DNA of 64,000 nt from Bryobacterales bacterium (GTDB taxonomy: Bacteria > Acidobacteriota > Terriglobia > Bryobacterales > Bryobacteraceae). The DNA is taken from contig CANFEY010000011.1 of assembly GCA_947446025.1 (NCBI GenBank), forward strand, positions 1 to 64,000, read 5' to 3'. Shown here in pieces: positions 41,951 through 49,303 of this stretch (position 1 is its first letter; each line of letters opens with the position of its first letter). The notes beneath the pieces were generated by a model that did not search any database, was not told where the DNA came from, and worked only from the letters and a program-made list of their open reading frames with translations. Both the position numbers and the translations under genes were made by a program.

Positions 41951-42364
41951 CTAGCGGCTCAGGATCATGGTGAACGAATTCCGGTCTTCCACGCGTTGGT
42001 AGCGGACCTCATCCATCATCTTCGTCACCATCAGGATTCCCAGCCCCCCTGCGCGGCGTTGTTCGAGTGATGCGCCGGGGTCCGGCAAGGGGTGCGCAAG
42101 CGGATCGAAGGCGCAGCCGGAGTCCTGCACCTCCACGCTCACGCGCCCGGCACTCAAGCCGACATGAACGCGGATCGGTAGCGCGGTCCCAGCGTGGCGA
42201 ATCACATTGCTCACGATTTCTTCAACGGCGATGTTCAGATCCGCCTGCTTGTCTTCGTCCAGACTGTGCGCCTGCCAGAATTCGTCGAGGACCTGCGTGA
42301 GCCGGCCGAGTTCGGCCATGTCGGGGCGAATTTCCAGAGAGAGTTTGTGCTCCGAGAAATTCAC
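41951..42364 (-). CDS. RsbW-like ATP-binding anti-sigma/serine kinase
   Basis: A 137-residue HATPase_c_2 protein. The N-box EEIVSNVIRHA (residues 47-57), G1 box VEVQDSGCAFDP and G2 box AGGLGILMVTKMMDEV are intact, so it should bind ATP and phosphorylate a STAS partner such as that at 39707. It converges on the permease gene, whose C-terminal domain it resembles, with stops 8 nt apart (GATCACTAG occurs twice across the junction). Confidence 0.9.
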   Translation of the reverse strand: MNFSEHKLSLEIRPDMAELGRLTQVLDEFWQAHSLDEDKQADLNIAVEEIVSNVIRHAGTALPIRVHVGLSAGRVSVEVQDSGCAFDPLAHPLPDPGASLEQRRAGGLGILMVTKMMDEVRYQRVEDRNSFTMILSR

Positions 42365-42406
42365 ATCCTCAGTCTAACAAGGGACCGCTGTGAAATACTG
42401 GAAAGA

Positions 42407-43057
42407 GTGACTGAACATACGATTGTGGCCATCGATGGGCCGGGTGGATCCGGGAAAAGCACCGTTGCCCGAGCCGTCGCCCGCCGCCTGGGCTATACCT
42501 ACATCGACACCGGCGCGATGTACCGGTCCGTGGCCTGCTGGGCGCTGCGCGCGGGTATCGACCTCAACGACATGCACCGCATGGAGCAGCTGGCGCGCGA
42601 GGCGCACGTCACGTTCCTCAACGGCGGCGTGCTGCTGAATGGCGAGGACGTCACCGCAGAGATCCGGGAACCGCACGTGAGCGAAGCGGCGTCGAAAGTC
42701 GCGGCCTACCCGGGCGTCCGCCGGGCCATGCGCGAAGAGCAGCGGCGCATCGGAGCCAGCGGTCCAGCCGTCATGGAAGGGCGCGACATCGGCACCGTGG
42801 TGTTCCCGGACGCCCGCGTAAAGGTGTTCCTCGACGCCAGCGCCGAAGCTCGCGCGCAGCGCCGCGCCGTGGAACTGGGCGCGCCGGTCGAGCAAGTGGC
42901 CCGCGACCTCGCCGGGCGTGACACTCGCGACCGCACGCGTGCCGAAGCGCCGCTCATGCAAGCGCCGGACGCCGAATACGTGGACACAAGCGGGCTCACG
43001 CCGGAACAAGTAGAAGAAGCAGTATTAAAGATTGTGCGGGGACGGACTTCGAATTGA
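42407..43057 (+). CDS. cmk: Cytidylate kinase
   Basis: A 216-residue (d)CMP kinase, cytosolic, making CDP for nucleotide supply. The P-loop IDGPGGSGKSTVARAVA lies at residues 9-25, followed by YIDTGAMYRSVACWAL, EGRDIGTVVFPDA and the lid DLAGRDTRDRTRAEAPL. The start at GTG 42407 puts the first strand directly before the P-loop. Overlaps lysC by 4 nt. Confidence 0.94.
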   Translation: MTEHTIVAIDGPGGSGKSTVARAVARRLGYTYIDTGAMYRSVACWALRAGIDLNDMHRMEQLAREAHVTFLNGGVLLNGEDVTAEIREPHVSEAASKVAAYPGVRRAMREEQRRIGASGPAVMEGRDIGTVVFPDARVKVFLDASAEARAQRRAVELGAPVEQVARDLAGRDTRDRTRAEAPLMQAPDAEYVDTSGLTPEQVEEAVLKIVRGRTSN

Positions 43058-44469
43058 GCAACGAATTACTGGTGATGAAATTTGGCGGCACGAGTATGGG
43101 CTCGGCGGACCGCATCAAGATCGCGGCGAAGTTGACGGCGGAGCAGCACGCCACCCGGCCGGTGGCCATCATCGTTTCGGCCATGTCGAAGGTGACGGAC
43201 CTGCTGCTCGACACCCTGAAGAAGGCCGAAGCCTCGGACTCCGAAGGACTGGAGGCGAACCTGGCCGCACTGACCGCACGCCACCTGGAGTGCGCCAAGG
43301 ATCTGCTCCCGGCGGACCGGCAAGATGCGGCGTGCAGGGGCATCGAAGCACTTACCGCGGAATTTACCCGCATCGCGCGAGGCATGCTGCTGCTGCGCGA
43401 ACGCCCGCCCAAGTCCGTCGACGAAGCGATCGCCATTGGCGAGCGCCTCAGTGCGTTCCTGCTGGCTGAGTACTTCAACTCTGAGGGCATCGCCGCCCAG
43501 GCCGTGAACGCCGCAACCGTGATCGCCACCGACGCGGTCTTCGGCAACGCAACCCCGATTCTGGACGCAACACGCGAGCGCGCCGCCAAGGTGCTGCGTC
43601 CGCTGCTCGACAAGCGCGTGCTGCCCGTTGTGACCGGCTTCAACGCGTCCACGCTCGACGGCCGCCCCACCACGCTCGGCCGCGGCGGGTCGGACTTTTC
43701 GGCCTCCATCATCGCAGCCGTGCTCGACGCCGCCGAACTCTGGATCTGGACCGACGTCGACGGCATCATGAGTGCCGATCCACGCCTGGTCAAGAACGCC
43801 CGCGTGCTGCCCGAAGTCACCTACGCCGAAGCAGCCGAACTCGCCTACAACGGCGCCAAGGTGCTGCACCCCCGCACGCTGGCCCCGCTCGCCGAACGAA
43901 AGATTCCCGTGTGGAGCAAGAACAGCTTCGCTCCCCACGTCCCCGGCACGCGCATCGTACCGGTGATCGAAACGGGCCTAGGGCCGCGCGCCGTGACCTC
44001 GATGACCGGCATCGCCATGGTCTCCATCGAACCCGCCAGCGCCGAAATCAGCGGCACAAAGGTGATGGCCGAGGCCATCGAAGCTCTCTCGCGCTCCGGC
44101 GTGGAATTGATGCTGATCACCAGTTCCAGTTACACGCAGAGTTTCTGCTTCCTGATCCGCCAGAGTGAACTCGATCGTGCCCAGGAATTCCTCCAGCAGA
44201 GCCTGGCCCTGGAAATCGCGCACGGCTACCTGAAGCCCATCCTCATCGACAAAGAAGTGGGCCTGCTAGCCGTCGTCGGCGAAGGCATGCGCGGCACCCC
44301 CGGCCTGGCCGGCCGCATCTTCACCGCCATGTCGCGCCAGAACATCAACATCGTGGTCATCGCCCAAGGCTCCAGTGAGCTGACCATCGCGGTCGTGGTA
44401 CACCGCAAGGACTTAGAGCTAGCCGTGCAATCCATCCACGAAGAGTGCGGCATGGGCCGCAAGGACTGA
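43054..44469 (+). CDS. lysC: Aspartate kinase
   Basis: A 471-residue aspartokinase, first step of Lys/Thr/Met synthesis. The start is TTG 43054, overlapping the cmk stop; ATG 43075 would begin at MKFGGTSMGS. Motifs: VMKFGGTSMGSADRIKIAA, LPVVTGFNAST, LGRGGSDFSASIIAAVLDA and WIWTDVDGIMSADPR. Two ACT domains for feedback control follow (VSIEPASAEISG, LAVVGEGMRGTPGLAGRIF). The length matches monofunctional ThrA-type aspartokinases. Confidence 0.93.
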   Translation: MSNELLVMKFGGTSMGSADRIKIAAKLTAEQHATRPVAIIVSAMSKVTDLLLDTLKKAEASDSEGLEANLAALTARHLECAKDLLPADRQDAACRGIEALTAEFTRIARGMLLLRERPPKSVDEAIAIGERLSAFLLAEYFNSEGIAAQAVNAATVIATDAVFGNATPILDATRERAAKVLRPLLDKRVLPVVTGFNASTLDGRPTTLGRGGSDFSASIIAAVLDAAELWIWTDVDGIMSADPRLVKNARVLPEVTYAEAAELAYNGAKVLHPRTLAPLAERKIPVWSKNSFAPHVPGTRIVPVIETGLGPRAVTSMTGIAMVSIEPASAEISGTKVMAEAIEALSRSGVELMLITSSSYTQSFCFLIRQSELDRAQEFLQQSLALEIAHGYLKPILIDKEVGLLAVVGEGMRGTPGLAGRIFTAMSRQNINIVVIAQGSSELTIAVVVHRKDLELAVQSIHEECGMGRKD

Positions 44470-44621
44470 CAGCAACGGGTCTGTGAATAGCCTCGTTCGT
44501 GAGAGCGGGGCTTCCTAATGATGGGCCGAAAGGACTAGCTCTCAGGCGAACCACTTAGAACGCACTTAGTACAGTAGAGCGATTGTCCGCTCGCGGAATA
44601 CTCCCCATACTCGCTTTAGGC

Positions 44622-44753
44622 ATGAGTCTCAGCGCACAAGCTTGGGTAGCGATTGTGTTGTCCCTGGGGGGCGGCGCGCTGATGCTGTATTGGGTCTGGT
44701 GGACGCTGAAGCTACTGCGCGGTCACGAACCGGGCGATCAAAAGCAGCCTTAA
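44622..44753 (+). CDS. Possible small membrane protein (43 aa)
   Basis: ATG 44622 opens 43 codons with one membrane helix (WVAIVLSLGGGALMLYWVWW), a short basic segment (TLKLLRGH) and a polar end (EPGDQKQP). It ends 22 nt before hrcA. The composition is that of a real single-pass small protein, but the ribosome-binding site is weak and no family is known. Confidence 0.5.
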   Translation: MSLSAQAWVAIVLSLGGGALMLYWVWWTLKLLRGHEPGDQKQP

Positions 44754-44775
44754 GTTTGCGATAATAGCGGAAGAC

Positions 44776-45801
44776 GTGGAAATTCCGTTAACAGCTCGCG
44801 GCCAGGAAGTGCTACACAACATCGTCGAGGCGTACATCGCCTCGGGCGAACCCGTCGCCTCCCGCACCATCGCGCGCAGTCGCGCCGATCAGCTGAGCGC
44901 CGCCTCCATCCGCAACGTGATGGCGGACCTCGACGAAGAAGGCTACCTCAGCCAGCCCCACACCTCGGCCGGACGCGTGCCTACCGAAAAGGCCTTCCGC
45001 AGTTACGTCGAATCGCTGGGAATGCGCCGCTTGGTCACCGCCGAAATCGACCGCCTGCGCTTTGAGCTGGGCAAGCTGGATTCGGTGGACCAGCGCATCG
45101 AATTCACCTCCCGCATGCTGACCGAGCGCACGCGCGGCGTCGGCATCGCTGCGGCCATTCCGCGCTCGAACCCCGCGCTGGAGCGGCTGGAACTTGTTTC
45201 GCTTTCCGACAATCGCGTGTTGATGGTGGTGATGACACGCGATCATCAGGTGCGCAATCGCGTCGTGCTGCTGGACCGCGCCCTCAGCACAAGCGACCTT
45301 GAATCAATCAAGAATTACGTCAACCGCAACTTCGAAGGCTGGGCCCTGGAACACGTCCGCCGCGAACTGGCCACCCGCCTTTCGCACGCCGAGGCCACCT
45401 ACGACGAAGTGCTGAGCAAGCTCACGCTGCTGTACGCCAAGGGACTTCTCGACGTCGGCCCCATGCCGGAGATCCATATGGACGGCGCGAGCAACCTGGT
45501 GGTGCTGGACCTGCACCTGACCAAGGAAAAACTCCGCGAGCTGTTCCGCGCGCTGGAAGAGAAGAAGCGCGTGCTCGACCTGCTGGACCGTTTTCTGGAG
45601 CAGCCGCTCGGGGAAGTGGGTGTCCACGTGGGCTTGGCGGAAATTCACCCGGCGATGCGTGAGCTCAGCCTGATCGGCCTGCCTGTGAAGCTCGACGGCG
45701 GCCTGTCAGCGGTGATCGCCGTACTGGGCCCCATCCGTATGGATTACGCACGCGTGATGTCGACGGTGCGGCACATCGGGCAAGCGTTCTTGGACGCGTA
45801 G
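44776..45801 (+). CDS. hrcA: HrcA, heat-shock repressor
   Basis: A 341-residue repressor that normally binds CIRCE operators before groE or dnaK. The winged-helix N-terminus (LTARGQEVLHNIVEAYIASG, SAASIRNVMADLDEEGYLSQ, HTSAGRVPTEKAFRSYV) and the GAF-like C-terminal domain are complete. The start is GTG 44776. It is not followed by grpE or dnaK, and I see no CIRCE element upstream, so it probably acts in trans. Confidence 0.95.
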   Translation: MEIPLTARGQEVLHNIVEAYIASGEPVASRTIARSRADQLSAASIRNVMADLDEEGYLSQPHTSAGRVPTEKAFRSYVESLGMRRLVTAEIDRLRFELGKLDSVDQRIEFTSRMLTERTRGVGIAAAIPRSNPALERLELVSLSDNRVLMVVMTRDHQVRNRVVLLDRALSTSDLESIKNYVNRNFEGWALEHVRRELATRLSHAEATYDEVLSKLTLLYAKGLLDVGPMPEIHMDGASNLVVLDLHLTKEKLRELFRALEEKKRVLDLLDRFLEQPLGEVGVHVGLAEIHPAMRELSLIGLPVKLDGGLSAVIAVLGPIRMDYARVMSTVRHIGQAFLDA

Positions 45802-45877
45802 GGCGCGCGACGGCGAACTGCGACATCGTCTTCAAGCTTCCTTAGGCAACGCCATTTCCAGCGGGCTACCTTTCCAC

Positions 45878-45906
45878 TTGACATACTATTTCTTTCATAC
45901 TAACGT
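45878..45906 (+). promoter_or_regulatory. Promoter of blaI (TTGACA, 17 bp, TAACGT)
   Basis: A consensus -35 TTGACA (45878-45883) lies 17 bp from TAACGT (45901-45906). The expected start, about 7 nt after the -10, coincides with the A of the blaI ATG at 45913, so the mRNA would be leaderless. No ribosome-binding site is visible. Confidence 0.6.
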
Positions 45907-45917
45907 TTTAGTATGAA
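45894..45917. promoter_or_regulatory. BlaI operator: perfect inverted repeat over the -10 and start codon
   Basis: TTCATACTAA (45894-45903), CGTT, then TTAGTATGAA (45908-45917), a perfect 10-bp inverted repeat. The TACTA/TAGTA half-sites match the known BlaI/MecI operator core. A third half-site CATACTA lies at 45882-45888, 14 nt before the same heptamer of the left arm. The repressor would cover the -10 region and the ATG, giving tight autoregulation. Confidence 0.8.
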
Positions 45918-46278
45918 GAGCGGAAAGTACACTCTCACCGGTCAGGAACTCGAGATCATGAAGGTGGTCTGGCGGCTGGGACCCTGCAACGTGCGCCACG
46001 TCTACGAGGCCCTGCTGGAGCAGCGCAAGATCGCCTACACCACCGTCTCCACCATGATGAATATTCTGGAAACCAAGGGGTTTCTCAAGAAAAAAGCCGG
46101 TGATAAAGCCTTCGTCTACGCCCCCAGCAAGCCGCAGAAAACCGTCATCCGTGCCATGGTGCGCGAGTTCGTGGACCGGGTCTTCAACGGCGCGGCGGAA
46201 CCGTTGCTGCTGCACCTGGTGGAAGACGAGCAGCTTTCCAAAGCCGAGCTGGATGAGATCCGCAGGAGCATCAAATGA
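45913..46278 (+). CDS. BlaI/MecI-family transcriptional repressor
   Basis: A 121-residue winged-helix repressor (LTGQELEIMKVVWRLGPCNV, then KIAYTTVSTMMNILETKGFL) with a C-terminal dimerisation part (LVEDEQLSKAELDEIRRSI). It is expected to be inactivated by proteolysis when the adjacent M56 sensor is triggered. The ATG lies inside its own operator. It overlaps the M56 gene by 4 nt. No beta-lactamase is nearby, so the regulated target is unknown. Confidence 0.92.
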   Translation: MKSGKYTLTGQELEIMKVVWRLGPCNVRHVYEALLEQRKIAYTTVSTMMNILETKGFLKKKAGDKAFVYAPSKPQKTVIRAMVREFVDRVFNGAAEPLLLHLVEDEQLSKAELDEIRRSIK

Positions 46279-48137
46279 GCAACCTTCTCATGTGGTCCTT
46301 GCAGGTAACGCTATTGGTGGCGGTGGGAGCCGCCGTGGCGCGAATGCTGGGGAACGCGCGGGCGCGCCTGTGGTTTTGGCAGGGGCTGCTCGCACTGGCG
46401 ATGTTGCTTCCGGTGATCGAGCCATGGACTCAGGCGTTGCCCATCGCCATTGAAAACGCGGCACCGGTGGCCGTGATCGTGGACCGCGCGGGGGCTCCGG
46501 CCCCCCTCCCATCGGACTGGGCATTGGGATGGCGGGAAGTGCTGGTGGCGGGAGCGGGAGTGCGCTTCGCTTGGCTCGCGCTGGGACTGTTGCGTTTGTT
46601 GCGATTGCGCCGAAGGGCAACGCCGATCACAGCCCCGATTGCCACCTATGACACGCACGCCTACTGGTTCGTATCCGACGCCATCACGGGGCCGGTGACG
46701 TTCGGGTGCACCGTTCTGCTGCCCGCGCGCGTGCTCGAAATGCCGCCGCCAATGCGTGATCCCATTGCCCGCCACGAACTGCTCCACGTGGAGCGGCACG
46801 ACTGGTGGTTCGTGCTGGGCGAGGAAATCGTCCGCGGCGTATTGTGGTTTCATCCAGCGGTGTGGTTCGCGCTGAGCCAGATACAGCTCGCGCGGGAGCA
46901 AGTGGTGGACCGGGAAGTAGTCGAAGGGACAGGCGACCAGACCGGGTACTTGGAAGCGCTGGTCGCGGTGGCCTCACAGAACATGCGCGCGGACTTGGCC
47001 CCGGCACCCTTATTTTTGAAGAAACGCCAACTCGCGGTGCGGGTAACGGCGATGTTGCGGGAGGTTCCCATGTCGAATGCGAAGTTGATGATTCGGGGCG
47101 CGGCGGCCGTGGGCGTCGTGGCGCTCACCGTTGCAAGCGCGATGTGGCTGCTGCCGCTTCAGTTGGCCGCGCAGTCCCTGCCCGATGGCCAGGGCGTGAC
47201 CGTGAATGCAGGCGCTCCGCTGCTGCATCGCACGCCTATCTACCATCCGGGTGGAACGGTTACAGGCACCGTCACTCTGGACGCGAGCTTGAGCGCCAAG
47301 GGCGAAGTCACCGATGCCCGCGTCATCAACGGTCCTGAAGAGTTGAGGAAAGCCGTCCTGGCGAACGTCCTGAACTGGCACTACGCCTCACAACCCGCGC
47401 CACCCACCAGCACGCGCGTGATCGTAACCTTTGCGCAACCGGCTGCCGGCACCGCCCTCACAGCCGCACGCGTCCCCGTGGCCGTCCCGGCTCCTCCTCC
47501 TCCCCCGGCACCCAGTGCAGCAGGCCGCGGAGGGCGTGGGGGACCAGCCGCGCCCGCGCCACAGGGCCCTGGCGTCATCTTTGCAATCCGCACAGACGGT
47601 CTGTCACCGGAACTGGCCCGCCTCGCCACCGATGCGCTCGGCGTGAGAGTGGGCGACACGTTGCCCACTCCCTGGGACCCAACCGAGAAACTGCGCGCAG
47701 TGGATGTGCACTTGCACGCTGTTAGACTTCAGAATGGTAACGGAAGCTTCACGATCCTCCTCGCGCTGGATCAAGCCGCCGTCGCCAACCCGCCCGGGGC
47801 ACAGGCCCCAGTTACCACGGTCGGACAAACCGTGCAGCGAGTGTCCTCAGGCGTCGCCCGCGGCCTCCTGATCAAGCAGGTCGCGCCCGCATACCCGCCC
47901 ATCGCCCGGCAAGCCCGCGTCCAGGGAGCTGTCCTACTCAGCGTCATCATCGGCAAAGAAGGCAACGTGAAGAACATCAGCGTAGTCAGCGGACCAGCCA
48001 TGCTCCGCCAAGCCGCCCTCGACGCCGTCAGCCAATGGGTCTACAAACCGATGCTCTTGAACGGCCAGCCCGCCGAAGTGTTGACCGAAGTCGAAGTCAA
48101 CTTCGCACTCGCCGATCTGCCGAGGGAAGCGCAGTAA
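46275..48137 (+). CDS. BlaR1-like M56 metallopeptidase fused to two TonB-C domains
   Basis: A 620-residue membrane protein. The N-terminal half has several membrane segments and the zinc motif HELLHVERHDWW (H167, E168, H171) of M56 peptidases. A fourth membrane segment lies near 280 (AAAVGVVALTVASAMWLLP). Outside the membrane, instead of a penicillin-binding domain, come two TonB-C-like domains: about 310-385 (GEVTDARVINGPEELRKAVL) and about 525-610 (IKQVAPAYPPIARQARVQGA). A Pro/Gly-rich linker separates them. The signal it senses is unknown. Its stop abuts that of rnhA. Confidence 0.88.
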   Translation: MSNLLMWSLQVTLLVAVGAAVARMLGNARARLWFWQGLLALAMLLPVIEPWTQALPIAIENAAPVAVIVDRAGAPAPLPSDWALGWREVLVAGAGVRFAWLALGLLRLLRLRRRATPITAPIATYDTHAYWFVSDAITGPVTFGCTVLLPARVLEMPPPMRDPIARHELLHVERHDWWFVLGEEIVRGVLWFHPAVWFALSQIQLAREQVVDREVVEGTGDQTGYLEALVAVASQNMRADLAPAPLFLKKRQLAVRVTAMLREVPMSNAKLMIRGAAAVGVVALTVASAMWLLPLQLAAQSLPDGQGVTVNAGAPLLHRTPIYHPGGTVTGTVTLDASLSAKGEVTDARVINGPEELRKAVLANVLNWHYASQPAPPTSTRVIVTFAQPAAGTALTAARVPVAVPAPPPPPAPSAAGRGGRGGPAAPAPQGPGVIFAIRTDGLSPELARLATDALGVRVGDTLPTPWDPTEKLRAVDVHLHAVRLQNGNGSFTILLALDQAAVANPPGAQAPVTTVGQTVQRVSSGVARGLLIKQVAPAYPPIARQARVQGAVLLSVIIGKEGNVKNISVVSGPAMLRQAALDAVSQWVYKPMLLNGQPAEVLTEVEVNFALADLPREAQ

Positions 48138-48761
48138 TCACTTGCGCCCGTAGTCGGCGGGAATTTCTCCCCACTCCGCCGTCTCCCATTTGCACAGCGG
48201 GTTCACCAGCGAATGCGCGGCAAGCCAAGCGTCCGCACGGGCGATCAATTCAAAGATGCGGCCGTTCCGGTCAGAACGCTCCAACTTGGTGCGGCACTTT
48301 CCCTTGCGCACCCAGCTGAGCGCGGTCTTGGAATCGGAGTAAATGGTCACGTCCGTCTTGCCTTGCTTGGCCAGCAACGCCAACGCATGCACCAGCGCGA
48401 GAAATTCACCCACGTTGTTGGTGCCGTCTTCGAAGGGGCCGGCCTGGAATAGAAGATCGCCGCTGGCGATATGCACACCCCGGTATTCCATGGGACCCGG
48501 AACACCGGCGCAAGCCGCATCCACCGCCACCGCATCGGGCTCAAGCTCGGGCAGGGCGGGTCTCACGGCCTCCGCATGTTTGCCCCAGTGCTTGGAGTAG
48601 GGTTCCCGAAACGCTGCCTGGGCCTCCGCGAGCGAGGCGAAGCCTTTGAAGATCGCCCCCGAATACCCCGCCACTTGCCGCGAAGTTTCGCCCCAATCAC
48701 TGTAGACGCCGGGAGCGTGCCCCTTCCAGACGGCGTAAAATTTTGGACGCGCCTTAGCCAC
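48138..48761 (-). CDS. rnhA: Ribonuclease HI with N-terminal viroplasmin-type domain
   Basis: A 207-residue RNase H removing RNA from RNA:DNA hybrids. The N-terminal hybrid-binding domain (FYAVWKGHAPGVYSDWGET, then VAGYSGAIFKGFASLAEAQA) is of the kind found in eukaryotic RNase H1 and caulimovirus proteins. The catalytic acids are visible: D in VAVDAACAG, E in NVGEFLALV, D in YSDSKTALSW and D in IPADYGRK. It converges on the M56 gene with no gap. Confidence 0.92.
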   Translation of the reverse strand: MAKARPKFYAVWKGHAPGVYSDWGETSRQVAGYSGAIFKGFASLAEAQAAFREPYSKHWGKHAEAVRPALPELEPDAVAVDAACAGVPGPMEYRGVHIASGDLLFQAGPFEDGTNNVGEFLALVHALALLAKQGKTDVTIYSDSKTALSWVRKGKCRTKLERSDRNGRIFELIARADAWLAAHSLVNPLCKWETAEWGEIPADYGRK

Positions 48762-48832
48762 GTTCCCAATCTAGCGCACGCCTCCTTGGCCTTGCAGACG
48801 TGCTACCGCCACTTGCGATAGAGTAGCGGCAG

Positions 48833-49303
48833 ATGACCCGTTTCCTCTCTGCGCTGCCCCTGCTGCTGGCCCTCTCCTCCGCCCATGCCGCCGTCGTGCC
48901 CCGCCTTGCCTTCGAACAGTTGGTTGCCGATTCCCCGCGGATCGTGCATGCCCTGGTCGTGGATTCACAAGTGGCCAGCTCCGGCGAATTCCTGTGGACA
49001 CACTACCGGCTGCAAGTGCTGGACGAAGTGAAAGGCGTGGTCCCGGCTGTAATCACCGTGAGCGAACCCGGCGCCACGCTGAACGGCATCTCCATGCAAG
49101 TCTCCGGTGCCATCGTGTTTCGCGCCGGAGAAGAGGTGGTTCTCTTCCTGTATCAGACACCGCTCGGCTACTGGCGGCTCCGCGGTTCCTCGCAAGGCAA
49201 GGTCGACGTGGCTGACTCCCCTTCCGGCAAACGCATCCGCACGGCGTCGAACCAGACTTTGACGGATTTCCTGGCGGCAATCCGGCGCGAGGCATCCAAG
49301 TGA
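48833..49303 (+). CDS. Secreted hypothetical protein (156 aa)
   Basis: An exported protein (signal MTRFLSALPLLLALSSAHA) with a beta-rich body: DSPRIVHALVVDSQVA, THYRLQVLDEVKGV, ITVSEPGATLNG and GEEVVLFLYQTPLGYWRLRG. The pattern resembles small OB-like or Ig-like exported domains found next to metalloproteases, but no family is named. It overlaps the metalloprotease gene by 4 nt (GTGA), so the two are co-translated and possibly act as a pair. Confidence 0.75.
   Translation: MTRFLSALPLLLALSSAHAAVVPRLAFEQLVADSPRIVHALVVDSQVASSGEFLWTHYRLQVLDEVKGVVPAVITVSEPGATLNGISMQVSGAIVFRAGEEVVLFLYQTPLGYWRLRGSSQGKVDVADSPSGKRIRTASNQTLTDFLAAIRREASK

Noticed and set aside
41934-41954. GATCACTAG direct repeat across the permease/kinase junction
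   Set aside because: Only 9 bp twice; probably a trivial local duplication, not an element.
44490-44560. Glycine-riboswitch-like words (CCGAAAGGAC, then CTCTCAGGC) after lysC
   Set aside because: The order and the lack of the helix between the two conserved segments do not fit the aptamer, and the next gene (small membrane protein, hrcA) gives no reason for glycine control.
44470-44776. CIRCE operator before hrcA
   Set aside because: No TTAGCACTC-N9-GAGTGCTAA or close match was found.
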